Below are positions 11,803 through 23,009 of a stretch of 64,000 nucleotides of DNA, in pieces. Origin of the DNA: Anaeramoeba flamelloides (Eukaryota > Metamonada > Anaeramoebidae). The notes under the pieces were generated by a model. The model saw only the letters and a list, made by a program, of their open reading frames with translations, was not told the DNA's origin and did no database searches. The stretch covers positions 1,691,001 to 1,755,000 of the forward strand of contig JANTQA010000008.1 in NCBI GenBank assembly GCA_027625915.1, written 5' to 3'. Positions within the stretch are counted from its first letter, which is position 1, and every line of letters begins with the position of its first letter. A program made the position numbers and the translations under genes.

Positions 11803-12623
11803 AGATAAATTTGGAAATAGGTTTTTTTAAAAATAAGTTCTTCCCAAATATCAAAAATTTTCAAATAAAAACCCAAATTTTACTTCGTGAGAGTGACACA
11901 CCATTCTTTAAAGTATCTGTCATACTGTTAATCATCAAAGTAATACTCAGTCATCAATAATTTTAAACATTCCTTATTTAGGAAATTTTTGAGAAAATTT
12001 TCAGAATCAAAAAAGATCAACAATCTTACTAATTTTAAATTGAATAGGTTAGACATTTATGGTTATTAAAAAATCTAATACTTCCATTCATCTGAAACCA
12101 AAAACTAAATATTATTCTATTTTTTTTTGTAATATTTTTGGAATTCAAACTTGTTTTATAACAACAATACATATTTTTGGGTGATTTTTAAAACTTTGAT
12201 TCTTTTTGAAGAAAATTATAAAACAATTTTTTGAGGAAAATAAAAATTCTTTTCTAAATAGTATTTTTCATTGTCTGATTGACTTTATAAAATCTAGCTC
12301 AAAAAATATAAACGAAACCTGAATATTTAACTTTGTTCTGGAATATTAAAAAAATTCTGAAAAAAAAAATTAGGAATTCAAAACTTAAAATTTTTATTCT
12401 TTTTTCCAATAAATATTTCTTGAAAATGATGTTCCTAACAAAAGAATAAAACTAACACATCTAGCATTAAAAATTTCATTCTTCAACTTTCTCTTTTGTC
12501 ATTAATTAACCAAATTTGAAAAACATTTTTTCTGATTTGCATTTTTTTTTAATTTTTTTCTTTTAGACTCAATACAAAAAAAAAAATTAGTTGTTGCAAA
12601 GTAGATCTTATACTTTGTTTGCT
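11803..12623. other. Intergenic, 5' flank of muskelin
   Basis: No gene seen. T-rich tracts immediately before the muskelin start include TTTTTCTTTTAG near 12566, which could be a splice acceptor if a 5' leader exon exists. No other feature is supported. Confidence 0.4.
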
Positions 12624-15464
12624 ATGAAAAGTAAATTTCAAAAATTGCATTACTCAATTGAAAATTTCAGCTCTTTTTGCCCACCACACCATCCAAATAA
12701 CCTCCAAAATTTCTCTAAAGATGATCATAGTCTTTGGATCACCAAGGGAATCATCAATGAGTTTGTACTATTTCGACTCAAACATCCACAATCACTTGTA
12801 CAGAATGCCACTATCATTTCGCACCCCTTTAATTCAAATAAACAACGTCTAAGGTCTTGTGTGACGCGTGTAAGGATTTTAGGTTATAAAAAAAAACTAA
12901 AAAAAAACAAAAACAAAAAGAAAAAACGATCAAAACAAGAGTATGTGAAAAACGCTGTGTCAAATAACACCATCAGCAAACACAAGTGCAATAAAAATGA
13001 AAATAATCAACAATTTCAAATAAACAAATACCAAACAACAAAAATACAACAGCAAAAACAAAAACAAAAACAAAACCAAAAACAAATTCAAAAACAAAAA
13101 CAAAAACAAATTCAGAACCAAAGTGGATTTAAAAAAAAACGAACAAAACCAAATCCCAACAAAGACAAAGAAGTCGATAAAAAACAACAACAAAAAAAAA
13201 TTAAACAATTCCAAAAAGATAGATGGGTAATTCTTTATGAAGGTGATCTTGATCAAAAAAAAAGATTTAAAAAATGTTTCCTGAGATCACCTTTAACAAA
13301 GCAGCCGTCAAAATACACATATTTAAAAATAGTTCCACTGTCAGCATTAGAGAAAACCACAAATTATAGTATTTTTTCAATTTCTTTTGAGGGTGTAGCA
13401 AATAGCGAATCAAAGAAAAGAAGGAAAAAGGTGAAAAACAAACTCAAAACTCGTTTAACTGTGCATTCAATATTACCCTTTTTGCGAAAGAATGGTTATT
13501 TTGAAATTTATAATGAATTAAATAAACGGCACTCATTCCCAAAATTCGAGCATCCAATTATTAGCCAATTATTCCAAAAGGTGGTGCTTGACGGCGATTG
13601 GGACGCCATAGAATCAAAATTCCTAATGAACGCCAATTTGTTGGGCTTATTTAATGATCATGTTTCCAAAAAGCCAATTCTTGGGACTTGGGATTACTTA
13701 TTTAACCCCGATTCAAAGTTAAAGAACCGTGCATTGCAAAATAGAGGCTCTCCTTCAAAAACGGCAAAGTATCAAATTTTATTGGACAATGTAAAAAATG
13801 TGCTATACTTAATTAACGCGTCACATCAAGGCAATCCAATCAACAAGAAAAAGGAATTTATAAACATTTGGAAACTTCAATTACCAAAACAAAAAGAAAA
13901 TGTAAAAGGCAATTGCAATCATACCCGTCATCCTAAATTCACAAATAATAATGATGATGATGATGATGATGATGATTTCAAATATTTATGGGAAAAAATA
14001 GAGCCAATCGGACTAAGCCCACCAAAGTTAATTCATAATTACACTTCAGTATTTGATCATATTAACCAGCAAATTTGGATCCTGGCTGGTTTCCTTCCGG
14101 GCCATTATCCCTTATTTTATGTCTTTGATATCAAAACTCGTAAATGGAATTTTCGATTTCCTCAAAAGGCATCGGGACTAATCACAATGCTATTTCAAAC
14201 AAATAGACAAGGAAACCGACAACAGCAGTTACGACAGCAGCAACAGAGGCAACAGAGGCGTTATCCGCAGCAGCAAACGCAACGAATAAGAACAAGAAGA
14301 TATCAAAAAGACGATCAACCAAAGATCCAATTAGAATCAATTGCGAACCATAAAATGATTTTTGATCCCGAAAGTCGAATGATATATATATTTGGAGGGA
14401 TGAACAAAAAATTGGATTGCTTTGGCCTCTATAGTTTTAATATAAACGATAACGAATGGAAAATAATTAGAGATTATGACGAACAAAAGAAAACAGATTT
14501 GGTAATCTTGAGAAGTAGATTATATCATGGGATGGTTTTGTTGAAAAAAAAATATTTTCTGAATCAAAATTCAAATTCTAATCTTGGGCTCAATGGGAAA
14601 AGCATCCCAATAGATTTCCGTAACGGAGACAACTTTTTGATAATCCTTGGTGGCATAGAAACTGATAACACTTTACCAAAAAATAAAATAGTTTGTTATG
14701 ATATTTTAAACGATAAAGTTTTCCCGCTCTTTAATTATAAAGGAATACCACCAAATATAAATAATTTTTCCCAAAGCCAATTAATTCAAACAACCTGCGA
14801 AATTGTTATTCAAACAAATTTAAATTATAGAACGCAATTATTCCTTTTTTCATTAAAAGAAAAATTATGGAAATTTCCAAAAATTTTAAAATTACAAAGC
14901 AATAACAATAGGAATAATAACGATAGCAATATTAATAAGAATTTGAAGAATATTAGTAATCATCCACAAAATAGAATAATGACGAGCACCGTAGTGCATC
15001 CCCAGACAGGCGAAATTTGGATGGGATTTGGATATGAGCATAATTCCACAAAGCCAAAACAAAATCGTTTTTTTAATGATCTATGGAAATGTAATTTGAA
15101 AAAATACACAGGAAATGATGTTGTGAATAATGCTAAATTTTTAATTAGAAAGCAAAGGGCTATTGAAATGTTAAATGATCCAAATATTTCACAAAGTCAA
15201 ACTTTTGAATTTATTCGCACAAAGGTTCAACAAGTTGCACCAAAACCTATCATCAATACAGACAATTTTAATAACAATAACACCATTAATAAGAATTCAT
15301 TGCCTTCAAAAATCGTTTTAGAAATTATTTTTGGTAATAATAATAATCTTACAGACGAACATATTAAACAAAAAAGAATAAATTTATTTTCGAAACTAAT
15401 AAATTTGTTCCCAAAAGAAATCTTGCCTTTACAAAACGATATTAACCAAATATTAAATCATTAG
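12624..15464 (+). CDS. MKLN1: Muskelin-like kelch protein
   Basis: 946 aa from the ATG at 12624; the open frame extends 33 nt upstream without another ATG. The order of parts matches muskelin. An N-terminal discoidin-like muskelin domain starts YSIENFSSFCPPHHPNN (about 8-90). It is interrupted by a Lys/Gln-rich insertion (about 95-195) and resumes at RWVILYEGDL and LKIVPLSALEKTTNYSIF (about 200-255). The LisH/CTLH region (about 277-345) contains LPFLRKNGYFEIYNEL and VVLDGDWDAIE. Kelch blades follow (IWILAGF, MIYIFGGM, FLIILGGI, IWMGFGY, FNDLWKC; about 470-830), then the muskelin C-terminus (FLIRKQRAIEML). In animals and fungi muskelin-type kelch proteins work with CTLH/GID E3 ubiquitin ligases and bind RanBP9-type subunits. 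The same role here is inference. No intron is visible in the coding region. Gln-rich (about 530-560) and Asp-rich (about 443-453) inserts are lineage-specific additions. Confidence 0.88.
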   Translation: MKSKFQKLHYSIENFSSFCPPHHPNNLQNFSKDDHSLWITKGIINEFVLFRLKHPQSLVQNATIISHPFNSNKQRLRSCVTRVRILGYKKKLKKNKNKKKKRSKQEYVKNAVSNNTISKHKCNKNENNQQFQINKYQTTKIQQQKQKQKQNQKQIQKQKQKQIQNQSGFKKKRTKPNPNKDKEVDKKQQQKKIKQFQKDRWVILYEGDLDQKKRFKKCFLRSPLTKQPSKYTYLKIVPLSALEKTTNYSIFSISFEGVANSESKKRRKKVKNKLKTRLTVHSILPFLRKNGYFEIYNELNKRHSFPKFEHPIISQLFQKVVLDGDWDAIESKFLMNANLLGLFNDHVSKKPILGTWDYLFNPDSKLKNRALQNRGSPSKTAKYQILLDNVKNVLYLINASHQGNPINKKKEFINIWKLQLPKQKENVKGNCNHTRHPKFTNNNDDDDDDDDFKYLWEKIEPIGLSPPKLIHNYTSVFDHINQQIWILAGFLPGHYPLFYVFDIKTRKWNFRFPQKASGLITMLFQTNRQGNRQQQLRQQQQRQQRRYPQQQTQRIRTRRYQKDDQPKIQLESIANHKMIFDPESRMIYIFGGMNKKLDCFGLYSFNINDNEWKIIRDYDEQKKTDLVILRSRLYHGMVLLKKKYFLNQNSNSNLGLNGKSIPIDFRNGDNFLIILGGIETDNTLPKNKIVCYDILNDKVFPLFNYKGIPPNINNFSQSQLIQTTCEIVIQTNLNYRTQLFLFSLKEKLWKFPKILKLQSNNNRNNNDSNINKNLKNISNHPQNRIMTSTVVHPQTGEIWMGFGYEHNSTKPKQNRFFNDLWKCNLKKYTGNDVVNNAKFLIRKQRAIEMLNDPNISQSQTFEFIRTKVQQVAPKPIINTDNFNNNNTINKNSLPSKIVLEIIFGNNNNLTDEHIKQKRINLFSKLINLFPKEILPLQNDINQILNH

Positions 15465-15887
15465 AAAATTTAAATTACATTTTGGTTTATTTATTTGTTA
15501 ATTAATTATTAATTATCAACTGATTAGTTTTATTTATTAATTAACCATTTAATTTATTTTAATTCCACGTTTTTTTTTTTAATTTTGAAAATGTGGTTTT
15601 TTATTTATTTTTTTTTTTTTTAATTTATAAAATGTATTTCTTTATTCTTAAATAACTTTTTTTGAATGTCTGTATTTATATATGTTTATTTTCAAAAAAT
15701 CAAATATATCCGTTTTTTTTTTTTTTTTACTATTTTTATAAATTACTTAGTACTCTAGCATTGATAAAAAGGTGTTATTTGTTTTCCTAAGGAATAAAAA
15801 AAAAAAAAGAAAAGAATAAAAAAATTGGAATTAAATAATCAATTAAACAGAGGAATTATATTTTCCTAGTTTAACACAAAAAGTTGC
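15465..15887. other. Intergenic, 3' flank of muskelin
   Basis: T- and A-rich sequence with several long homopolymers and AATAAA-like motifs, as expected of a 3' flank. No gene or repeat copy seen before the TTAA site at 15888. Confidence 0.5.
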
Positions 15888-15891
15888 TTAA

Positions 15892-16569
15892 GGGTCGAGT
15901 CATTTACCGTGAAAAGGTCCCATACTCAAGTGGTGACCTGAGACCAAAAAGGGTATTGTGAAATAGGCCTTCTTTTGGTTGACAAAATTCAAATAACAAA
16001 AAAAAAAATTCCATTGGATCTCTTTGACAAAAAATTCAACGAAGAAAAAGAGATCTCAATTTCAAAAAATCAAAATTTAAAAAAAAAAATTCATCTTTTC
16101 TCATTTTCTTTTTCAAAAGAGTTTAAATTTCTTTAATTTAAAACAAATTGATTTCTTGTATTTCGCAATCAATTTTATTCGATTTAGTCTGATTTGTGGT
16201 TATTTTAAAACCCTCGAAATTTGACCAAGTAAGGATTAGGTAATAGTCTTTCAATAAAAATAACTCATTTGAAAAAAGAAAAAAAAGAAAAAAAAAGTCA
16301 CCAAGATCTCAAAAAGCGCCAAAGAGCGACACTTCAAAACTGACATAGTTGTTTTCAGAATTGTAATTCACAACCATTCTAATTGGAAATTGAGTGTCGC
16401 TCTTTTGCGCTTTTTTCTAAAAATGTTCTCATTTTTGGTTGTTGATTTTTGGAGATCGATCGTACATCATAGGTTGATTGGTTTTTGATTGGTATTAGGT
16501 CCTCAATAAAATTACTAAAAAGTTTTTTTCCATTTCAGAAAAAAAAATTTCACTGTAATGACTCGACCC
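15892..16569. mobile_element. Family A: complete TTAA-flanked TIR element
   Basis: Inverted ends GGGTCGAGTCATTTACCGTG and its partner CACTGTAATGACTCGACCC are flanked on both sides by TTAA (15888-15891 and 16570-16573). TTAA duplication is the hallmark of piggyBac-type integration, so this is probably a non-autonomous piggyBac-like MITE of 678 bp. It encodes no transposase. An internal inverted repeat (AAGCGCCAAAGAGCGACACT against GAGTGTCGCTCTTTTGCGC) could form a hairpin around 16312-16410. Confidence 0.75.
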
Positions 16570-16573
16570 TTAA

Positions 16574-19040
16574 GAAAAATTTTTCTTTGTTTGAAAATTT
16601 AATTTCAAAATTTAATTTCAAAAATGGAAATTGGAAAAAAAGATCTAGAAATAAAAAGAAAAATGAAAAAGATATTTTAACAATTTTAATATCTAATAAA
16701 TTCGCTTTACAACTCATATAATGGAAAAGTAAATTTGAAATTAAATACGAGAAATGAATTGTAAAAGAAGATTAAAAAATTAGTATAAAATTTTAATCCT
16801 AGTCGGAAACGTCACTAGGTTTTTCAAAATCTCAAAAAATAGGAAAAATATTAGATTTTATTCGATTCTTTGAAATAATAAAAACTTTTTTCTTGATCAT
16901 CCAAATTTAAAATCTCTTAAAGGATTGGTGTTTTCTATTAATACGTGTAAAATTGATGTACATTGATATAGTACGTCAATTATATTAATACACACTATAC
17001 TAATAACTTGAAAACTTGGATGATAAAAATAGTATAATATGTTAATCCGATCAAATCAAAAAAGGCACCTTGTATTCGTTAAAAATTTATGATTAATGTA
17101 ATAAATTTTAAGGTTAGGTATTTTTTCAAAAGATTTCAAATTTGAAAAATATCTGTCATTATTTGTGTAAAGTTGAGGGGATAAGTAATATGTTTTTTTT
17201 GATTGAGTTGTATTTATAGAACCCAGATTGAATATATTTTGCTTTTGGTCAAAAAAATAGGTCAAATTAAGTAGCTTTATTATTTGTTGAAATGTGAGGA
17301 TCTTCAATGAAAACAAATAATTAAAAAAAATAGAAAAAATGCTTTTTAATGTTTGTATTCATATTTTTTAGATCCTTTAAGCTAGACGGATTTTTGAATT
17401 CTAATAAATGTATTAAAGGTAATTTCGATCAATTAGTAAAATCAACTATATATAAATTACAATATTTTTAAAAAGTAATTTTCTCAAGCCTCTTTAAACT
17501 CTCAAAATAAATACCATTTACAAATAATAACACCTTTTGAATTCCATTTTTCTTTAATAAAGAACATAACTGGTTAATTAAGATCTAGAAAAAAATTTCA
17601 TATTTCGTCTATCCATCTGTCTCTTCAATTTTTTATATTTAGATACGTTAACCAAAAATTCAACCTTTTATATCCCAAAAAAAAAAAAATATGAGAAAAC
17701 CCTAATATTACTCATAATCAGTCTAGTATTATAGAAACAAAGAACTTTTTTTCTAGAAATAACCAATATAAATATTCCTAAAAAGGGTTATTTTTATTAT
17801 TTTTTTGTTTATCTTTCAAAAAAAAAAATGAGGTTTAAATTTGTCTCAAAATATATATTAATTTCAAATAAAAGTTGATTCTTTTAAAAATATCAATAAT
17901 TAACCAAAAGATTATTTTTTGAACTCAATTTTGTGGATTGGGTATAGATCGAAAATAAACAAATTTGGTGAAAATAGAAACTACATTGATCATATTTAGG
18001 TTTTTAAGTTAATAATTAGTAAGAAATCTTTATATCGAAAAAAATTAAAAAAAAAAATTTGTTTTAATTTTTTATATTGTAGTGCCGAAGAAATGTACAT
18101 TAAACTTGATTGACATTAAAATGAAATTTCTTCTAGGAGGTTTAAGTCCAAAAATATCATTTCAAGATTATTATTTAATGACAATAATTCAAAACTCAAA
18201 AAATTTAAAATCATTTCATTGAGATTTAATTCTTATAATTAATTCAGATATTTGTAATCTCTTATTTTCACAGGAAGAGCATCCACAATACACAATAATC
18301 AATATTTTCTATTATTTCCTCTTGTTTATATTTTAAACATAAAAAATATAAATTATTAGTATTTTTTTTTTATTGTATAATAATACCATTTAGGCAGTTA
18401 GGAAAAGTTCTGGATTTTCAAATTGTTAAACTTTAAGGATAACTTAAATATTGGTAATTAATAAATTTTTTATTGGTTGATTATTCTTTTAACATACTCT
18501 TGTGGTGTGTTTTTAAGTACCGCGGGGTGCATAGTATTTACAGAATTCAGAAGAATATGCTAAAATTAAAGATTTTACTCCACCATTATAAAGACTGGAA
18601 AACCTAACTAAAGTGTAGTAAAGTGTTATATATTACAATAAAGTGCTAGTTTTTTTTTTAATTTCAGTAATATTAATGAAAAATTTTGAAATTTTGTTTT
18701 CATTTATAAAAATGAAAAAAAAACCTAAACGGGCTTGCAAGAATTCAAAAGACTTTAAAAGAAAAATCAAGAAATTTTCTTTTTATTTGACAAATATAAT
18801 TAAAAATATAACAGTACTTTTCTAAAATTCAACAATTAATTGTAATAATTATTGGAAATTTATTGTTTTAAATACTTTAAATTCTTTTAACCCCAATTGT
18901 TTTTTTTATTAATTCTTTGATTTAATTTTATTAGTTTTTCAAGAAAAGACAGAATTTTTTTTTATTTTTTTTATTAAATTATATTTATTCTTTATTACTT
19001 AAACAAAATTACTATATTTTTAAATTTAAATTCTATTTTA
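16574..19040. other. Intergenic, 2.5 kb
   Basis: No supported gene. A 86-aa ATG frame at 17316-17056 (-) has plausible composition but no recognisable domain. Small inverted repeats are present at 16798-16819 (CCTAGT/ACTAGG) and about 16935-16985. A slightly GC-richer stretch near 18500-18540 (TACCGCGGGGTGC) stands out but matches nothing else in the window. Confidence 0.4.
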
Positions 19041-19240
19041 TAAAGTCAGTTTCACTTTTAAAGCACAAACTTTCAACGGGATTTAAGGCACACAAAAATC
19101 TCAAATTAAGGCACAAAATTTGTAATTATTTTTTTTACAATTTATTTAACTAGAATCTGAATTTTGTGCCTTAATTTGAGATTTTTATTGTGCCTTAAAT
19201 CCCGTTGAAAGTTTGTGCCTTAAAAGTGAAACTGACTGTA
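19041..19240. mobile_element. Family C foldback MITE, copy 1
   Basis: A 200-bp near-perfect inverted repeat: arms of about 80 bp with a short AT-rich loop. The ends are TA-AGTCAGTTTCAC and GTGAAACTGACTGTA, consistent with TA-targeted Tc1/mariner-type MITEs. Each arm contains three AAGGCACA-like motifs. No coding potential. Both arms carry the variant CAACGGGATTT. Confidence 0.85.
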
Positions 19241-20141
19241 AATAAGTGCTGAGAATTCTGTTTATTTTGTATATTTTATTAATATATTTGTTTAAACAAG
19301 AGTTTAAGTAATATTAAGTTTCTTTTTTATTTTTTCATATATTACTACAATCCATATTTTAATTGATAAATTATAATAACTATTCAAATAATGGAATTTT
19401 CAAAAATATTTGATATTCAATTATTATGAAATTAAAATTTTATAATTATTATGATTTTATTTTACATTTTTCAGGGCATAGATTAAATATTTATTTTTTT
19501 CAAAATAAATACTATAAATATTTGATTTCTTTTATAAATATTTAAATAAAAGGTTTTTATATTTATTAGGTATAAATCCAAATCAAATAATAAATTCATA
19601 TAGTGAATTTAAATTTGAACAAATTGATTTCAATTTTCTTCAATTATTAAAATTAAATCTTTTTCAAACATTTTGTAATGATTTATTGTTCCTATTATGC
19701 TTAGTAAAACAAAATTTGGAATAAGAGCAAATATAATTACTGGTAATAGATACCCTTGGAATATAAAACGTTCTACTTCTTGATAATCTTTGTATAAAAA
19801 ATTTTTGATGATTTTGAATAAAAAATATTTTTTATTAGTTTTCAAATTATTTTCAAATTGATTGAGATAAAACCTTTTATTATATCTACCATTGTAAAAT
19901 CTTTTTCAAAAAAAAGTGTACACCTCTCAAATCATCAATACTATTAAATTTGATTGTTAATACGATAATTGCTTATTGGTGATTTTGATTTTAATTATTC
20001 ATTTTTTCATTTATCATTTTTTTATTTATGGATATTGAATAGTTGGAAAATGAAAAAAAAAAGATAAGAAGAAAAAAATTTAGAAATAATCTCCCAGTAT
20101 AAATGGAAACGATTGAAGTCTGTGTTCGAATGAGATAGATA
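19241..20141. other. Intergenic
   Basis: No gene supported. The minus-strand frame near 19630-19845 encodes a hydrophobic 71-residue stretch but lacks an ATG at its beginning and matches no family I know. The rest is AT-rich DNA with no repeat copy recognised. Confidence 0.35.
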
Positions 20142-20341
20142 TACAGTCAGTTTCACTTTTAATTACAAACTTTCAACGAAATTTAAGGCACAATAAAAAT
20201 CTCAAATTAAGGCACAATTTTTGTATTCTAGTAAAATAAATTGCAAAAATTAAAAATTCCAAATTTTGTGCCTTAATTTGAGATTTTTTTGTGCCTTAAA
20301 TTTCGTTGAAAGTTTGTGCCTTAAAAGTGAAACTGACTGTA
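20142..20341. mobile_element. Family C foldback MITE, copy 2
   Basis: A 200-bp foldback with ends TACAGTCAGTTTCAC and GTGAAACTGACTGTA. The arms share the variant CAACGAAATTT on both sides. The left arm is slightly altered just inside its end (TTTTAATTACAAAC in place of TTTTAAGGCACAAAC). Confidence 0.85.
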
Positions 20342-20381
20342 GGAATTAAAAAAAAACAACTTTTATTGAGTTGATGTAATG

Positions 20382-20494
<113 letters not shown>

Positions 20495-20880
20495 AAAATA
20501 GTCAACAAAATACACCAGAAGAATTACTTTTTTATTGGAAATGAGACTTTAAAGAACAAAAGTTTGATTTTTCAAGAGTTCTCAATAAAAAATAAAGAAA
20601 ATTTTCCCAATTCACCTTGTTCAACAGTTTTTATTGATTATATACCTTTTTTTCCTCCATACTAATTACAAAACAAGATTTCTCATTTCAAATAATAGAG
20701 CACACCAATTTTTAAAATATTGAATTTGTATTTAAATTGTTTTGTTTAAATGTACTGTAAATATTCAACTGGGTTTTTTTTTTATTTTTTAAAGATTTTC
20801 TTATATTTTTAGAATGATACTACAATTAATTTGATCAATTATGAATAATTCTTGAATTTTATTTTTTATACTTTTTACCT

Positions 20881-20997
20881 AGATTTTTTATACTTTTTAC
20901 CTTTTCCAAATTTCCCTTCTTAAGTTACTTGGGCTCTATGTTCCTTCTCTTTTTGTTTTTTTTAGGTGTTTGGGAAAGGTAAAAAGTATAAAAAATC
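20881..20997. mobile_element. Small TIR element, about 115 bp
   Basis: Inverted ends ATTTTTTATACTTTTTACC and GGTAAAAAGTATAAAAAAT enclose about 70 bp. An extra partial copy of the left end directly precedes it (TTTTTTATACTTTTTACCTAG, from about 20861), making a short tandem duplication of the terminus. It encodes nothing. Confidence 0.55.
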
Positions 20998-21007
20998 ATT
21001 ATAAGAA

Positions 21008-21241
21008 TTGGTTGACCTGATCATGACTAACCCAACCAAACTTGTTCATGATCAGATCTTCGACGAATTGAGCTGGACTTATGCAACTGAACTGAATCCA
21101 ACGAATGCGATCTGAAACCAACCAAAGTGAACCGAATTGAACTTTCCGTACTATCTGTCGAGTCGTTACTTTGACTGGGTTTTTGCTGTCGAGTCGGTAT
21201 CTTGTACTGGGATTTTGCGAAAACAAGATTTGGGAAACTTA

Positions 21242-21307
<66 letters not shown>
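21008..21307 (+). other. GC-richer block ending in A65, possible retroposed sequence
   Basis: About 235 bp of clearly higher GC than its surroundings is followed directly by 65 uninterrupted A residues (21243-21307). The block has an inverted repeat CTGATCATGA/TCATGATCAG (about 21017-21055). It also has a 31-bp tandem pair beginning TGTCGAGTCG at 21157 and 21188. I find no Pol III A or B box, no target-site duplication and no meaningful protein. A poly(A)-tailed retroposon or SINE is possible but unproven. Confidence 0.4.
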
Positions 21308-21308
<1 letters not shown>

Positions 21309-21364
21309 CAAAGCAACTGAAAAGAAAATTTCGAAAACCAAATCTTATTCTTAAAAACTCAGCA

Positions 21365-21391
21365 CTTTATAGATTCAACCCATCTATAAAG
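21365..21391. other. Perfect 10-bp stem hairpin
   Basis: CTTTATAGAT and ATCTATAAAG flank a 7-base loop. There is no T-run after it and no gene next to it, so its role is unknown. Confidence 0.4.
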
Positions 21392-21882
21392 TTCTAAATC
21401 AAAATTTAATAAACAGCCTTTTTCATTTGATCTATAGTTGTTCAAATATTTAGAACTCTTTATTAAAACAACCTATGGTGGCGATCCAAAAAAAACGACA
21501 TAAAAGGAAACAACCACCAGCCCATTCAACACTTGGGGCACAAAAAAAACTTTTCACTGAAAGTTTTTTTCTGTTTTCGATTATTTTTTGACTCTCTTTC
21601 ATTTCTTGCTTTTCTTTCTCTTTTTCTTGTCTTTTTTCCGAAATAATTTATTCTTTTCATTTTTTTAAAGAAAAGATATCCTTTGAGCTGTAATCCTGCT
21701 TACATTACAGTTAGGATAAAAAAACCCTAAATACAATTTTAGAGTTTCAGGCAAATAGGAGGTAATTTTGTTGAATCACCTCTCCTCAACAATAAAAAAA
21801 AAAAAAAAATAATTCTTGAATTTTTAGTTTCCCTTTTATTTAAAAAAGGGTTTAATAAATATTATATCTTTACCAATTTCCT

Positions 21883-21945
21883 TATAGTCAGTTCTACTTT
21901 TGAGGAAAAATGTTTTAACGGGAATGTAATGTAAAAAAATCAAAA
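21883..21945 (+). repeat. Family C, decayed half-copy
   Basis: TATAGTCAGTTCTACTTTTG followed by TTTTAACGGGA resembles one arm of the family C foldback. The opposite arm is missing. Confidence 0.4.
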
Positions 21946-22199
21946 TTAATATATATTTTTTACTCTCCAAGTAAGCATTTTAAATGCTCTGATTTTGACA
22001 TGAGATCTCTCTTAATTCTATTTTTTTACCAAATTTACTTATTTTTAGTATAAAAAATTATTTTTCTCACAAATTACAGATATTAAGCCAGAAAAAAGAC
22101 AAACATAATTTCAATTCAACCCACTGTAACAAATTAATACATATTAAAAAAACTGTTGACAAATATTTATTGGTTTAATATATACCCGAATTAAAAATT

Positions 22200-22725
22200 T
22201 TGAACAAACAAAAATTCAACTTTAAAAAAAAAACGTTATTTAATCAATTCAAGAGTAAAAACCATAATAACAACCACTCACTAATTGGAATGTTAATAAT
22301 TGACTATATATTACAATACCCACAAAACAAAAAATAAATACTTATTAATAAGAATAAATAAAATATTTTGAAAATTTTGGAGAGATTGAAATAAAAAATA
22401 TATTGGTAAATTTGTTAAAATTATATTAGGAATTATGAATCGATCAAATGGTTAGAAAGTATCAACAATTTTATTTAAGTGCTTCTATTTGAAACAACTC
22501 AATTTTAACATAATAACAATTGTTCGAAAAAAAATATTTCCATCGTACCAAGCATGTTAGGTAATTTAAAAAAATGAAAAGAAAATAAAAAACAAAAAGA
22601 CGAAAAAATAAATTTCATATTTTATCAAAATCTAAATTATTTCCAATTTAAATTAAATCGTATTATTGTGATTCTTTGAACCATTTTAATTGTGTAAAAA
22701 TTTTTCAATTTTTATTTAGTTAATA
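22200..22725 (-). repeat. Family B, inverted copy
   Basis: The reverse complement aligns with 24075-24575. Shared blocks include TTAAATTACCTAACATGCTT, AACCATTTGATCGAT and TTAGTGAGTGG. With the + copy 1.35 kb away it makes a long inverted pair flanking a family C element and a family D end. Confidence 0.7.
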
Positions 22726-22808
22726 ATATAGTCTGGAAAGTTGAAAATTGTACAAATCTACATATTTTCTGTTTGAAATGCGTTTAATCCAAATAGTGAA
22801 ATTTAGGT

Positions 22809-23009
22809 TACAGTCAGTTCCACTTTTAAGGCACAAACTTTCAACTAAATTTAAGGCACAAAAAAAATCTCCAATTAAGGCACAAAATTTAGATTCTAGT
22901 TAAAATAAATTGTGAAAAAAAATTTTTCAAATTTTGTGCTTTAATTTCAGATTTTTTTGTGCCTTAAATTTAGTTGAAAGTTTGTGTCCTAAAAGTGGAA
23001 CTGACTGTA
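22809..23009. mobile_element. Family C foldback MITE, copy 3
   Basis: A 201-bp foldback with ends TACAGTCAGTTCCAC and GTGGAACTGACTGTA. Both arms carry the variant CAACTAAATTT. Lies in the spacer between the two inverted family B copies. Confidence 0.85.

Noticed and set aside
21008-21242. Calling the GC-richer block a tRNA-derived SINE
   Set aside because: No recognisable A/B boxes or target duplications; kept only as a possible retroposed sequence.
21137-21397. 86-codon frame with a poly-Lys run
   Set aside because: Produced by the A65 tract; the rest shows no domain.
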